Below, piece by piece: positions 8,636 through 17,114 of a stretch of DNA of 64,000 bases. Where the stretch lies: positions 186,001 through 250,000 of the forward strand of contig JAJQRA010000030.1 in assembly GCA_046533095.1 (NCBI GenBank). Reading direction: 5' to 3'. The notes beneath the pieces were generated by a model. It was not told the origin of the DNA. It worked only from the letters and a program-made list of their open reading frames with translations, and searched no databases. Source of the stretch: ZAX-1 sp046533095 (GTDB taxonomy: Bacteria > Bacillota > Clostridia > Lachnospirales > Lachnospiraceae). The position numbers were made by a program, and so were the translations under genes. Each line of letters opens with the position of its first letter. Position 1 is the first letter of the stretch.

Positions 8636-9199
8636 ATGCAAAGAAAAAAAGGTTCCTTTAAAACATTCCTATGCTCCTTAATACCAGGGGCCGGCGAGAT
8701 GTATATGGGTTTTATGAAGCAGGGTGTGAGTATTATGATCATTTTTTGCCTGTTTCTATTTTTGGCAGGCTGGTTAAACATTGGGCCGCTCTTATTTATC
8801 GTTCCGATTATCTGGTTTTATAGTTTTTTTAATGTCCATAACATACGTAACCTTTCTGAAGAAGATTTTTGTTCAATCGACGATGACTATATATTTCATT
8901 TGGAAAAAATGTTTCCAGAAGCGGTACAGCTATCTTCAAAATTCCATACGGTGTTAGGCATCTTATTGCTTCTGATAGGATGCAGTGCATTGTGGGATAG
9001 CATGGCAAGAAGGCTTTTGGTGTATATTCTGCCGGAATATATGCAGGGTATCGTTTTTGACATTGTAAATCGGCTGCCGGAACTAATCATTGCAATCTTT
9101 CTGATTTTCTGTGGAATTTGGCTGATCCGTGGGAAAAAGAAGGAAATCGACAAAAAGGACATCCGCTATAGCAGTGAAGAAGGCGGTGAGATGAAATGA
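8636..9199 (+). CDS. Multi-pass membrane protein of the ECF operon
   Basis: 187 residues. The start has FLCSLIPGAGEMYMGFMKQG, a pattern seen in TM2-like small membrane proteins (PGAG..Y.G). Further membrane segments lie near residues 30-70, 105-125 and 145-165. The gene begins two bases after the anti-sigma stop, preceded by AGGAGG, and overlaps the next gene by ATGA. Its function is unknown; co-transcription with the ECF pair suggests a role in sensing or answering envelope stress. Confidence 0.75.
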   Translation: MQRKKGSFKTFLCSLIPGAGEMYMGFMKQGVSIMIIFCLFLFLAGWLNIGPLLFIVPIIWFYSFFNVHNIRNLSEEDFCSIDDDYIFHLEKMFPEAVQLSSKFHTVLGILLLLIGCSALWDSMARRLLVYILPEYMQGIVFDIVNRLPELIIAIFLIFCGIWLIRGKKKEIDKKDIRYSSEEGGEMK

Positions 9200-9561
9200 G
9201 GATAAGAAGAGTAGGAAGTGCGACATGCGGGGTCTTGTTGGTTTTTTTTGGAATCCTGTTTTTTGTCCACATGGTCTGGCCGAATTTGGCCTATACGGAT
9301 ATCTTGAAATTATGGCCGTTGGTTCTAATTGGGTTAGGCGTGGAGATACTGGTGGGGAATTTTAAAAAGGATAAAAATTTTACCAATCATACAAATGCCG
9401 CGAATGTGGGCAATACGGTGCAAAGTGCCAATGGTAAAACGGAAACGTTGCTTAAATATGACGTAGGAGCTATCGTACTTACAATTGTCCTAGCCCTTTT
9501 TGCAATGGGAATGGGAATTACAGAATTTTGTATCAATCATACAAATTTTTACCAGTGGTAA
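9196..9561 (+). CDS. Small membrane protein, LiaI/LiaF-like (DUF5668-type) transmembrane region
   Basis: 121 residues. An N-terminal hairpin helix (CGVLLVFFGILFFVH) is followed by LKLWPLVLIGLGVEILVG, a phrase characteristic of LiaI/LiaF-like transmembrane regions, and by a third helix near the C-terminus (AIVLTIVLALFAMGMGI). It overlaps the previous gene by four bases. LiaF-like proteins act in cell-envelope stress responses; assignment here is by motif and context. Confidence 0.7.
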   Translation: MRIRRVGSATCGVLLVFFGILFFVHMVWPNLAYTDILKLWPLVLIGLGVEILVGNFKKDKNFTNHTNAANVGNTVQSANGKTETLLKYDVGAIVLTIVLALFAMGMGITEFCINHTNFYQW

Positions 9562-9570
9562 GCTATGGCT

Positions 9571-9725
9571 TATCAAACGAAGGGTGTTTAAGAATCTTGA
9601 TTGGGTAATATCCACCTATGGGTGCTTCATTATCAAATGAAGGATGCCTAAGAATCTTTATTGAGTAATGCTCACCTGTGGGTGCTCTATTATCAAACGA
9701 AGGACGCCTAAGAATCTTTATTGGA
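9571..9725 (+). repeat. Exact 60-bp-period tandem repeat, three units
   Basis: TATCAAACGAAGG followed by TAAGAATCTT recurs at 9571, 9631 and 9691, each 60 bp apart, with the third unit truncated by the hairpin that follows. The array occupies the whole gap after the ECF operon. No frame with coding character was seen. Confidence 0.85.
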
Positions 9726-9768
9726 CTTCCTCGGAAACCGAATTGCGAATTTAGTTTCCGAGGAGGTC
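9724..9768 (+). promoter_or_regulatory. Hairpin sequestering a GAGGAGG ribosome site
   Basis: GACTTCCTCGGAAAC (9724-9738) pairs with GTTTCCGAGGAGGTC (9754-9768) with one mismatch. The 3' arm contains a strong Shine-Dalgarno sequence. No T tract follows, so it is not a typical terminator; it looks like a switch on translation of whatever starts just downstream. Confidence 0.55.
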
Positions 9769-9774
9769 TACGAT

Positions 9775-9834
9775 ATGGGGGGAAAACAAGTTGAAACTGG
9801 AGATACAAAATGTCACAAAGCAATATGCAGATAA
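9775..9834 (+). CDS. Possible 19-codon leader ORF overlapping the ABC ATPase start
   Basis: ATG at 9775 lies seven bases after GAGGAGG and encodes MGGKQVETGDTKCHKAICR before TAA. It overlaps the first 15 codons of the ATPase gene in another frame. Support is the ribosome site only. It may be a coupling leader or chance. Confidence 0.3.
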   Translation: MGGKQVETGDTKCHKAICR

Positions 9835-10516
9835 AGCGGTGCTGAATCATTTTACTTTGGAAATTAACAGCGGCGGTGTGTTTGGCCTAATCGGGCCAAA
9901 TGGCGCAGGAAAAAGTACATTGATGAAGATTCTAGCAACGCTCCTAAAACCAACGTCCGGGCAAGTGTTGCTGGATGGAAAAAATATACAGAAAAATCCG
10001 AGCGAGATGCGAAAGATTCTCGGGTATCTGCCACAGGATGTTTCTGTCTATCCAAACTTGACAGCGCGGGAGTTCTTGTCTTATGCCGCGTCGCTGCGAT
10101 TGCTAAATAGCAAGAGCGCAAAACAACAAATCGACGATTTATTGGGTATCTTTCATATTGCAGATACCGGCAAACGCCGCCTGTCTGAATTTTCCGGCGG
10201 TATGCGCCAGCGTGTCGGTATTGCCTGTGCATTGCTTGGCGACCCGCAGGTGATTGTGGTGGACGAACCGAGCGTAGGGCTTGACCCAGAGGAGCGAATC
10301 GGTCTGCGTAACCTGCTTTGTGATTTAGCAAAAACGCGCATTCTCCTCTTATCCACGCACATTATTTCTGATATCGAATCGACAGCTGCAAAGCTTGCCG
10401 TGATTCAAAATGGAAGCCTGATCTTTTGTGGCACACCGCAGATATTTACGCAAGACACAAACGGTGATATGGAAGCGGCCTATCTAAAATTCATTCATAA
10501 GGCGGTGGGCGTATGA
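9791..10516 (+). CDS. ABC transporter ATP-binding protein
   Basis: 241 residues with Walker A (GLIGPNGAGKST), Q-loop (LGYLPQDVSVYPNLTA), the signature LSEFSGGMRQRVGIA, Walker B (VIVVDEPSVGLDPEE) and the H-loop (LLLSTHII). It is of the drug/peptide-export class and would energise the permease encoded next, with which it overlaps by four bases. The start is a TTG eight bases after GGGGGG; no in-frame ATG gives the complete N-terminus. An SD-masking hairpin lies just upstream. Confidence 0.9.
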   Translation: MKLEIQNVTKQYADKAVLNHFTLEINSGGVFGLIGPNGAGKSTLMKILATLLKPTSGQVLLDGKNIQKNPSEMRKILGYLPQDVSVYPNLTAREFLSYAASLRLLNSKSAKQQIDDLLGIFHIADTGKRRLSEFSGGMRQRVGIACALLGDPQVIVVDEPSVGLDPEERIGLRNLLCDLAKTRILLLSTHIISDIESTAAKLAVIQNGSLIFCGTPQIFTQDTNGDMEAAYLKFIHKAVGV

Positions 10517-11196
10517 ATGCTGTAAAAGGTATCTTTACGGCTGAATTTAAGGAGCGTTCACGCAGATTTTCCTTTATTGCTATGATTGCCCTTGCCTTAT
10601 TCGCGGCATTTTGGTTTGTTCCGAGGGATGATGGCTACATGCAGGTGATGATTATCCAGCCAGACCGTTTCCTGCAGGCGGGGCATCCAAGCTGGATTCC
10701 AATCGCAAGCGCGTGGGGGCTTAGCTTTTTTCTGACGCCAATCGGTTTCTTTTACATGAAGAATTTGCTTTCGCAGGATCAACAGCTGGGGGTAACCCAG
10801 CTTGTGCAGTCCTCACCGATTGGCAATGTGCGCTATATCTTTGGAAAATGGCTTGCGGGCATCGCGCTTTTATACAGTATTACAGCGACGGTGGTTGCCG
10901 GGTCGTTCGTGATGATGATGCTGCGTTTTCCCGGACAGATCATATCGGCCTATGATTTTTTGTCGCCGATTGCGTATCTGATCATTGTAATACCATTTTT
11001 TTTGTCGGCGGCGGTGTTCTTCGACAGCATTCGATTTCTGCGCGGCGTCTTTGGCTCGGTGGTTTTCATTGCGGCATTTTTGATGGTCTATGTCTTGCAG
11101 GCGTTATTTGAAAATCCTACGGTTTGGATGCGTTTTTTTGATTTATCCGGCGCGACCATCATTGTTGGAACGATTCAGCAGGCGGTATTGGAGTAA
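10513..11196 (+). CDS. ABC-2-type permease, N-terminal part (frame interrupted by TAA)
   Basis: 227 residues with several membrane helices (FIAMIALALFAAFWFV, LLYSITATVVAGSFVMMM, AYLIIVIPFFLSAAVFF, VVFIAAFLMVYVL). The frame ends at TAA (11194-11196), but the same frame continues four codons later with an ATG and a second membrane half. The two halves together (about 525 residues) have the size and helix content expected of one exporter permease, so I read this as a gene with an in-frame nonsense codon. Suppression or two-polypeptide assembly cannot be excluded. Confidence 0.75.
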   Translation: MNAVKGIFTAEFKERSRRFSFIAMIALALFAAFWFVPRDDGYMQVMIIQPDRFLQAGHPSWIPIASAWGLSFFLTPIGFFYMKNLLSQDQQLGVTQLVQSSPIGNVRYIFGKWLAGIALLYSITATVVAGSFVMMMLRFPGQIISAYDFLSPIAYLIIVIPFFLSAAVFFDSIRFLRGVFGSVVFIAAFLMVYVLQALFENPTVWMRFFDLSGATIIVGTIQQAVLE

Positions 11197-11208
11197 TCCG
11201 GGTTACCG

Positions 11209-12093
11209 ATGGATACGCTGCTGTTTCTAAGTGGTGGTGTTGCTAATACCTTCACGCCGGTACAGCAGCTTATTTTTCACGGCACGCATTTTACGGCGGA
11301 AGATTTCATTGGCTTGGCGGGAATGCTCGGTATATCCGTTTGTCTGGTGCTGCTGTCCGCACCGATGCTTGCACTGTCCATCAAGTCAGAGGCGATCAAG
11401 CTCATCGTACCTAAAAAAGCCAAAGCGTCCAAAAAATCCCATACAGTTCCAATGAATGAATCCGCGGTTTATCGTCCGATTCAAGAGGCCGGACGTGGCG
11501 CATGGCGATTGAATGTGAAAAGTGAACTTGTTTTGATGTTATCGGGACAGACGACATTTTGGCGGTTTATCGCACTCGGCGGTATCGTTGCCAGTGTGTT
11601 CGTGCCGATAGGTGCTGGCCAAACCATTTTGCTGCCGTTACTCATGATCTGGTTTATCAATACCTTTTCCGCAATGGGCAGCCGTGAATATCAACACGAT
11701 TTTCTAAAAATGATTATCATCAATCCGCACGGCATTTTAAGGCAAATGCTGTCATCGTGGCTGTCCGGCATGTTGGTGGCATTGCTTGTAGTTTCGCCTG
11801 TTATTGTGCGCTTATGTATTAGCGGGAATGGGATAGGCACATTTGCATGTGTTGTTGGCGCGGTATTCATACCTTCTCTTGCGTTGTTCCTTGGTGAGAT
11901 GACAAAAACAAGGCGTGTGTTTGAGATGATACTTATCGTGATTACCTATATCGCATTGAATAACGTATCCGTGCTGATGTACTTTGGGGATCCGCAGAAT
12001 ATGTCGCTGTTCATACCGGCCATGTATTTGATTGTCGGAGTTGGCATGGGTGCGGTGGCTATTGGCAAACGGCTTGCAATGACAAACAAATAG
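11209..12093 (+). CDS. ABC-2-type permease, C-terminal part (same frame as the preceding ORF)
   Basis: 294 residues. It holds a cytoplasmic linker rich in Lys/Ala (residues ~65-90) and about six membrane helices towards the C-terminus (IALGGIVASVFVPI, WLSGMLVALLVVSPVIV, FIPAMYLIVGVGMGAVAI). It has no ribosome site at a normal distance: the nearest GGAG is about 15 bases upstream. It is in the same frame as the upstream permease half and separated from it by a single TAA and four codons. It is probably part of a broken single gene. Confidence 0.7.
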   Translation: MDTLLFLSGGVANTFTPVQQLIFHGTHFTAEDFIGLAGMLGISVCLVLLSAPMLALSIKSEAIKLIVPKKAKASKKSHTVPMNESAVYRPIQEAGRGAWRLNVKSELVLMLSGQTTFWRFIALGGIVASVFVPIGAGQTILLPLLMIWFINTFSAMGSREYQHDFLKMIIINPHGILRQMLSSWLSGMLVALLVVSPVIVRLCISGNGIGTFACVVGAVFIPSLALFLGEMTKTRRVFEMILIVITYIALNNVSVLMYFGDPQNMSLFIPAMYLIVGVGMGAVAIGKRLAMTNK

Positions 12094-12584
12094 ATGATGT
12101 TGCCTGATCATGATCATCGTTATCGTTACGATTTACGGTCGATTTCTATGAAGAGGGTGATATTATCAAACGCTTAGGGGTTTGTGGCTCGTCCGCTTCA
12201 GCGCATTCCTTGACCTGCTTTGAAGCTATATCAGCAAACTCCTGAAAATTTGAGATGGAAAACCAATATGGAAATGGCGTAAAGGATCCGGGATATAGAC
12301 GAGTGCTATTCTATGGCGAAGTAGAAGATATCGTGTTTGTCCGCTAAAACCACCAACAAGAGAGCGTGTTTGTCTGCTAAAATCACCAACAAGAGAGCGT
12401 GTTTGCCCATTAAAACCACCAATAGGAGCGGCTCAAAGAAGAAACTCCAGAACTGGTGGCATTTTTAATATACAAAATTTTCGAAATAGCGTATAATAGA
12501 AAAAAGAGTACAGCTATGCCGAAATAGGAATAACGACATTGGGAAAAGTGCTGTATAGGGGGGCAGGTGTAGCGATATATCCTT
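12094..12584. other. Non-coding or decayed stretch
   Basis: No convincing reading frame was seen on either strand. It contains the 33-bp repeat array listed separately and AT-rich DNA with a possible promoter near 12490. It lies between the ABC genes and the Rpn remnants. Confidence 0.5.
12333..12431 (+). repeat. Three tandem 33-bp repeats
   Basis: GTGTTTGTCCGCTAAAAC followed by CACCAACAAGAGAGC occurs three times at exact 33-bp spacing (12333, 12366, 12399). The third unit is the most diverged. There are no spacers, so it is not a CRISPR array. Confidence 0.85.
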
Positions 12585-12591
12585 TATGATA

Positions 12592-12800
12592 GGCGGACAA
12601 TACGTTGTCCTGTTTGAGCACCAGGTCATCGTGAACCAGAACATGCCGCTACGGTCTTTATTCTATATAGCGAGGTATTTGAAAAGCTGATCGACAGGAA
12701 GGCATATACAGGGAAAAGCTCGTCAAGATACCGACGCCGGAGTTCTATGTCCTGTACAACGGCATGGTGGACTATCCGGAAGAAACGACATTTTCAAATA
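12592..12800 (+). pseudogene. Remnant of an Rpn-family (PD-(D/E)XK) nuclease/putative transposase
   Basis: One frame reads GGQYVVLFEHQVIVNQNMPL then RSLFYIARY. After a frameshift another reads IYREKLVKIPTPEFYVLYNG then MVDYPEE. These are consecutive conserved blocks of Rpn/YhgA-like proteins. Both ends of the gene are missing. It lies about 0.9 kb upstream of an intact relative. Confidence 0.75.
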
Positions 12801-12821
12801 AAAAGATAGGAGAAAATCATT

Positions 12822-13313
12822 ATGTCAAATGGACGAAAAAACAAATGGGGAAGAAATAAGCTGTTGCATCAATTAAATATAAATGGAACCGCAAATGTAG
12901 CAGCGGTAGGTGCAAGATATATCTATTTAGAGTTGGGTAAAAATTCGTATATTTTACAAGCCCATGTAAGAACACACATACCGAATAGCAAGACACTGGT
13001 TATAAAGCCAAAGGATTTTGCATTGTTACAGAAGGAAGCGGGGGCACATGAGGATGCGATTTTAGGAGTTGCCCTTATATACATGGATGCTGATATTGAT
13101 GACAATGCTGATATTGATGACAATGCTGATATTGATGTCAATGCTAATCTTGGTGATGATATCGGGGCATATATCTGTACGGAAAAACATGCAAAAGCTT
13201 TTTCAAAACCTGGGAATAAAACTTGTCAATTTCCATTTGGAGACTATTATGGTACGTGTAAACTGGCTTCTCAAAACAGAAAAAATATAGCATTTCAACT
13301 TTTGGACAAGTAG
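12822..13313 (+). CDS. Hypothetical protein with DIDDNA repeats
   Basis: 163 residues, start supported by AGGAGA ten bases upstream. I do not recognise the fold. Near residue 88 the sequence ADIDDN repeats three times, encoded by an 18-bp tandem repeat (about 13089-13142), giving a strongly acidic stretch. The remainder is basic and soluble-looking with no signal peptide. The sequence just upstream of its ATG is the tail of an Rpn remnant, so the gene may have been assembled from decayed DNA. Confidence 0.5.
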   Translation: MSNGRKNKWGRNKLLHQLNINGTANVAAVGARYIYLELGKNSYILQAHVRTHIPNSKTLVIKPKDFALLQKEAGAHEDAILGVALIYMDADIDDNADIDDNADIDVNANLGDDIGAYICTEKHAKAFSKPGNKTCQFPFGDYYGTCKLASQNRKNIAFQLLDK

Positions 13314-13475
13314 GTATAAAAATCACAAAAAAATATGGCAATGCAACATGATTGAATAGGCACTATCAAAGGGCATGGTTTGCCAATGACTGAAAAAAAG
13401 GAAGAAGTCGGACATAGAAAGCAAAATATAAAACCAATAAATCGTTTATGAATAGCTAAGAACGAGGTAGCGAAC

Positions 13476-13685
13476 ATGCAGAAAAGTGAGTTGGAACAAT
13501 TGGCAAATATCTCGATCAAGGCTATGTTGAGCAAAGTAAGCGGGGAAATGTGTGGGAAATTGACGCATTTTTTGGTTGGTAAGGGAGTATCCTCTATAAT
13601 TGATATAATTTTAATCAAAAGAGAGGAAATCATTGGTGGGCTTGAAGGCCGATATGAAATAAGCGAAGAATATTTGGATTTTTAA
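13476..13685 (+). CDS. Small hypothetical protein
   Basis: 69 residues with GAGGTAG just upstream of the ATG. The sequence is amphipathic (ANISIKAMLSKVSGEMCGK) with no motif I recognise. It lies between a hypothetical protein and an Rpn nuclease gene in a decaying region, so it could be a fragment. Confidence 0.4.
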   Translation: MQKSELEQLANISIKAMLSKVSGEMCGKLTHFLVGKGVSSIIDIILIKREEIIGGLEGRYEISEEYLDF

Positions 13686-13730
13686 AGCAAATCTGCTCCT
13701 AAACCTGTTGATTGGCTAATCAGTCCTTAT

Positions 13731-14681
13731 ATGAATGGGATGATATGTTTGGATGCAGAAACAACAAAATCCATATGCTCCAATAGATTGGTCTGGTATT
13801 TAAAACATGAAGTAAGAAGAAAGGGGGTAGAATTGGGTAAAAATTTTAAATCCGATAAAGAATTTAAAGAATACTGGAGTAGTTTAGGCATTTCGGATAA
13901 CTTCATATTTTTTAAAGTGATGCAGGACGAGGGGATATGCAAAAAATTATTAGAAATACTATTGGGTATAAAAATATCCAAGATTGAGCGACATAACAGC
14001 GAGAAGGTAATGGACAATAAAAAGGGCGGCAAAGGCGTCCGTCTGGATGTGTATCTGGAAGACGAAAACAGGGCTATTGATATAGAAATGCAGGTAGAGG
14101 ATAAAATAGATCTTGCTAAGAGAAGCAGGTATTACCAGTCAATGATTGATTTAAATATATTGGATTCCGGTGAAGACTATATTGAATTAAAAGAGAGCTA
14201 CGTTATATTTATTTGTATGTTTGATCCTTTAAAAAAAGGGCTGGCTGAATATTCGTTTGAAAATATATGTATAGAGGATGGCGAGGCAATCAGGTTAAAT
14301 GATATGGCAAAAAAGGTTTTCTTTAATGCTATGGCTTGCTTTGAAGCGAAAGATAAGAGGATAAGTGAGTTTTTAAAATATGTATGCGGTTTGCCGAGCG
14401 ATGATAGTTTTGTCAAGGAAATTGATCAGAGGGTAAATATTGTAAAAGGCCGTGAAGATTGGAGGAATGAGTATATGAAACTGTCTATGATAGAGATGGA
14501 TGCTAGAAGGGAGGGAATAGAAGAGGGGATAGAAAAAGGGATTATGACTTTAATTAGGTATATGAAAAAGGTAAATACATTAGATGATTATATTATAAGC
14601 GAATTAATATCAGAATATGATTTGAGGAAAGAAGAGGCAGAAAATTATTTACAGAGTTATTATAAAAAAATAGTTGAATAA
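13731..14681 (+). CDS. Rpn-family recombination-promoting nuclease / putative transposase
   Basis: 316 residues. The nuclease core is visible: FKVMQDEGICKKLLEILLG, RLDVYLED (catalytic Asp), AIDIEMQVEDK (E-x-Q motif) and the R-Y-Y-Q segment KRSRYYQSMIDL. The C-terminal third is charged and helical (EGIEEGIEKGIM), as in relatives. Rpn proteins are DNA endonucleases implicated in recombination and, more recently, phage defence. The ATG at 13731 has no ribosome site; a TTG at 13833 follows AAGGGGG and would give a protein starting closer to the usual family N-terminus. A decayed copy of its own 3' part follows. Confidence 0.85.
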   Translation: MNGMICLDAETTKSICSNRLVWYLKHEVRRKGVELGKNFKSDKEFKEYWSSLGISDNFIFFKVMQDEGICKKLLEILLGIKISKIERHNSEKVMDNKKGGKGVRLDVYLEDENRAIDIEMQVEDKIDLAKRSRYYQSMIDLNILDSGEDYIELKESYVIFICMFDPLKKGLAEYSFENICIEDGEAIRLNDMAKKVFFNAMACFEAKDKRISEFLKYVCGLPSDDSFVKEIDQRVNIVKGREDWRNEYMKLSMIEMDARREGIEEGIEKGIMTLIRYMKKVNTLDDYIISELISEYDLRKEEAENYLQSYYKKIVE

Positions 14682-14701
14682 ATCATAGTATCATTAAAAT
14701 G

Positions 14702-14821
14702 AAAGAAATTGATAAAAAGGTGGATCATAGATATATGAAACTGTTTATGATAGAGATGGATGCTAGAAGAGAGGGGATGGAAAAAGGGGTACAGTTTAAA
14801 GTATTAAGTGAAGATGGTTAG
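14702..14821 (+). pseudogene. Decayed partial copy of the Rpn gene 3' region
   Basis: The frame reads KEIDKKVDHRYMKLFMIEMD then ARREGMEKG, nearly matching residues EIDQRV...YMKLSMIEMDARREG of the intact gene about 280 bp upstream. It begins and ends abruptly and lacks the nuclease core. It looks like a local duplication followed by deletion. Confidence 0.75.
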
Positions 14822-14850
14822 GATGTAGATACAAAACAAAATTATGCAGA

Positions 14851-14950
14851 AAAACCATGTCCCTGTGTATATGACAAAAGCTTATAGAGAAACTAAATTA
14901 TTAACCGAAAAAAACCATGTCCCTGTGTATGTGGCAAAAGCGTATATTGA
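14851..14950 (+). repeat. 60-bp-period direct repeat, two units
   Basis: AAAACCATGTCCCTGTGTAT followed by GACAAAAGC-TATA starts at 14851 and 14911, an offset of exactly 60 bp. No function is evident. Confidence 0.8.
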
Positions 14951-15010
14951 AAGGTATCTGCTTATTTCCGTATGATTTGTGCCCTGAAACTCAATCTCTT
15001 TTTAAAATCG

Positions 15011-15056
15011 AAATACCTGCTATCAAGCCATTATGTGCCTGATGGCAGGTATTTTT
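15011..15056 (+). terminator. Intrinsic terminator
   Basis: AATACCTGCTATCA pairs with TGATGGCAGGTATT (one bulge) and is followed by TTTTTT. It isolates the Rpn region from the sugar operon. From 15057 to 15326 no gene is seen. Confidence 0.8.
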
Positions 15057-15326
15057 TCTATGGCGGCAAGCAGGAAACAAAAGGGTACACTGATCAAAGG
15101 TTGAAATTTTTTGAAATAGGGAGTGGGCTATGTGGAGTTGGAACTTAGAAAGGGACTGCCATTTCATAGCATACGATTTGTAAAAATGACGATAAGATTA
15201 TTTTGCAATATAGTATATATATATATTTTATGGGGAAAATAATGGATATAAAATACAAATTTTGGATCATATATACCAATAAGAATGAGCGCTTATCATA
15301 CATATCGACGATTTGGAAAATAGAGG

Positions 15327-15382
15327 TTGCAATTTTTGCACGAAGAATATATACTATATACAACAGCAATGGTAACGTTACC
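15327..15382 (+). promoter_or_regulatory. Sigma-A promoter and LacI-type operator of the sugar operon
   Basis: TTGCAA (15327-15332), a 17-bp spacer and TATACT (15350-15355) form a promoter about 105 bp before the binding-protein gene. GGTAACGTTACC (15371-15382) is a perfect palindrome with a central CG, as LacI/GalR regulators prefer, placed just past the start site. Two diverged 12-bp copies follow directly (GGAAACATTACC, GGGAACATTGCC). The LacI gene at 19.2 kb is the likely ligand-responsive repressor. Confidence 0.7.
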
Positions 15383-15458
15383 GGAAACATTACCGGGAAC
15401 ATTGCCATAGCATAACCAGTTAGATTACAACAGTTATATCACTAAAGGAGGAAGCACG

Positions 15459-16856
15459 ATGAAAAAGAAATTAATATCACTTATGTTAGCGGCAACGATG
15501 GTGGCAACAATGGTGGCAGGCTGTGGAAGTACACAAAGTACAGACAAAGATACTACCCCGGCAACGGATGGGGCAGACAGCGCCGATACCGCAGATGATG
15601 CGGCAAAAGACACCACACCGACAGGAGATGGAGCGGTTTACTATTTAAACTTTAAGCCGGAACAGGCAGAACAGTGGTCGGATTTAGCTGCTGCCTATAC
15701 GGACGAAACGGGAGTGACCGTAAATGTCGTAACTGCAGCATCAGGCACTTATGAGCCAACATTGAAATCTGAAATGGCAAAAACCGAAATGCCTACGCTC
15801 TTTCAGGTAAACGGACCGGTTGGACTTGCATCTTGGAAAGATTACTGTTATGATTTAAAGGACAGTGCCCTTTATTCCAATTTAAAAAGTGATGACTTTG
15901 CGTTATTAGGCGATGCCGGAGAAATATATGGAATTGCTTATGTAATTGAAACTTACGGAATTATCTACAATAAAGCGCTGCTTGCTGACTACATTGCATT
16001 AGATGGTGCAGTGATTGCCTCCGCAGATGAAATCACAAGTTTTGCGAAATTAAAAGCAGTTGCAGATGATATACAGGCGAAAAAAGATGACTTGGGCATA
16101 ACAGGAGCATTTGCATCAACGGGTATGGATTCTTCTTCTGACTGGAGATTTAAAACTCATTTGGCAAACCTTCCAATCTATTATGAATATGAGGCAGATG
16201 GCATTGGCTCTACGGATGCAATCAAAGGGACCTACCTTGACAACTACAAGCAGATTTTTGATTTGTATATCACAGATTCAACTTGTGCACCATCTTTGCT
16301 GTCAAGCAAGACAGGCGAAGATGCAGCTTCTGAATTCGCCTTAGGCGAAGCCGTATTTTATCAGAATGGCACTTGGGCATATGGAGATATTACCGGAAAT
16401 GATGTGGCAGATGAAGATATGGGAATGCTTCCAATCTACATTGGCGTTGACGGGGAAGAAAATCAAGGCCTTTGCACAGGTTCTGAGAATTACTGGTGCG
16501 TAAATAAAAATGCTTCCGAAGAAAACATTCAGGCAACTTTAGATTTCCTTAATTGGGTTACGACAAGCGATGCCGGACGTAAATCCCTTGCAAATGAAAT
16601 GAACTTTGTTACTCCTTTTACCACTTTTACAGATGAATATTTGCCGGTAAATCCATTGCTTACTGCCGCAAATGAATACATTTCAGCAGGCAAAACTTCC
16701 GTAGCATGGTGCTTTACGACAATGCCATCGGAAGAATGGAAAAATGGGGTAGGCAATGCGTTGCTCGAATATGCACAAGGCACCGGTCAATGGGATGCAG
16801 TAAAGACAGCATTTGTAGACGGATGGGTAGCAGAATACAAAGCAACGAATCAATAA
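15459..16856 (+). CDS. Sugar ABC transporter substrate-binding lipoprotein (maltose type)
   Basis: 465 residues. The N-terminus is a lipoprotein signal (LMLAATMVATMVAGCGS, lipobox VAGC) followed by a Thr/Asp/Ala-rich linker. The mature part has the layout of family 1 solute-binding proteins (YLNFKPEQAEQWSDLAAAYT near the start, YGIAYVIETYGIIYNKALL, and WAYGDITGND later). It captures sugar outside the membrane and hands it to the two permeases encoded next. A 4-alpha-glucanotransferase downstream points to maltodextrins. AAGGAGG precedes the ATG. No cognate ATPase is in the window, so a shared MsmX-like ATPase is inferred. Confidence 0.92.
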   Translation: MKKKLISLMLAATMVATMVAGCGSTQSTDKDTTPATDGADSADTADDAAKDTTPTGDGAVYYLNFKPEQAEQWSDLAAAYTDETGVTVNVVTAASGTYEPTLKSEMAKTEMPTLFQVNGPVGLASWKDYCYDLKDSALYSNLKSDDFALLGDAGEIYGIAYVIETYGIIYNKALLADYIALDGAVIASADEITSFAKLKAVADDIQAKKDDLGITGAFASTGMDSSSDWRFKTHLANLPIYYEYEADGIGSTDAIKGTYLDNYKQIFDLYITDSTCAPSLLSSKTGEDAASEFALGEAVFYQNGTWAYGDITGNDVADEDMGMLPIYIGVDGEENQGLCTGSENYWCVNKNASEENIQATLDFLNWVTTSDAGRKSLANEMNFVTPFTTFTDEYLPVNPLLTAANEYISAGKTSVAWCFTTMPSEEWKNGVGNALLEYAQGTGQWDAVKTAFVDGWVAEYKATNQ

Positions 16857-16881
16857 AAATTTCCGATAATAAACCAAAGAT

Positions 16882-17013
16882 AGCGATTTCGTATTTTTAG
16901 CAATGCGAGGCAGGAGGTACGAAATCGCTGCAAGTAAAAGAAAGAAGGGCTGTTGCGAGAGTTAAGGATCCTCTAAGAAAATAGAGCGGAATACTTTTGT
17001 AATAGCCCTTTTT
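16882..17013 (+). terminator. Two hairpins between binding protein and first permease
   Basis: AGCGATTTCGTA (16882-16893) pairs with TACGAAATCGCT (16918-16929) without a T run. Then AAGGGCT (16945) pairs with AGCCCTT (17004-17010) across a long loop, followed by TTT. The arrangement suits partial termination or mRNA 3'-end protection, which would leave the binding protein in excess over the permeases. Confidence 0.55.
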
Positions 17014-17114
17014 GTCTAAATATTTGATAAAAATAAGAAAGAGGATAACTATCCAGTACCTTGATAATGCGAGGTAAAAGTATGGCTGAATAGTTACGGA
17101 AGAGGAAACATACG

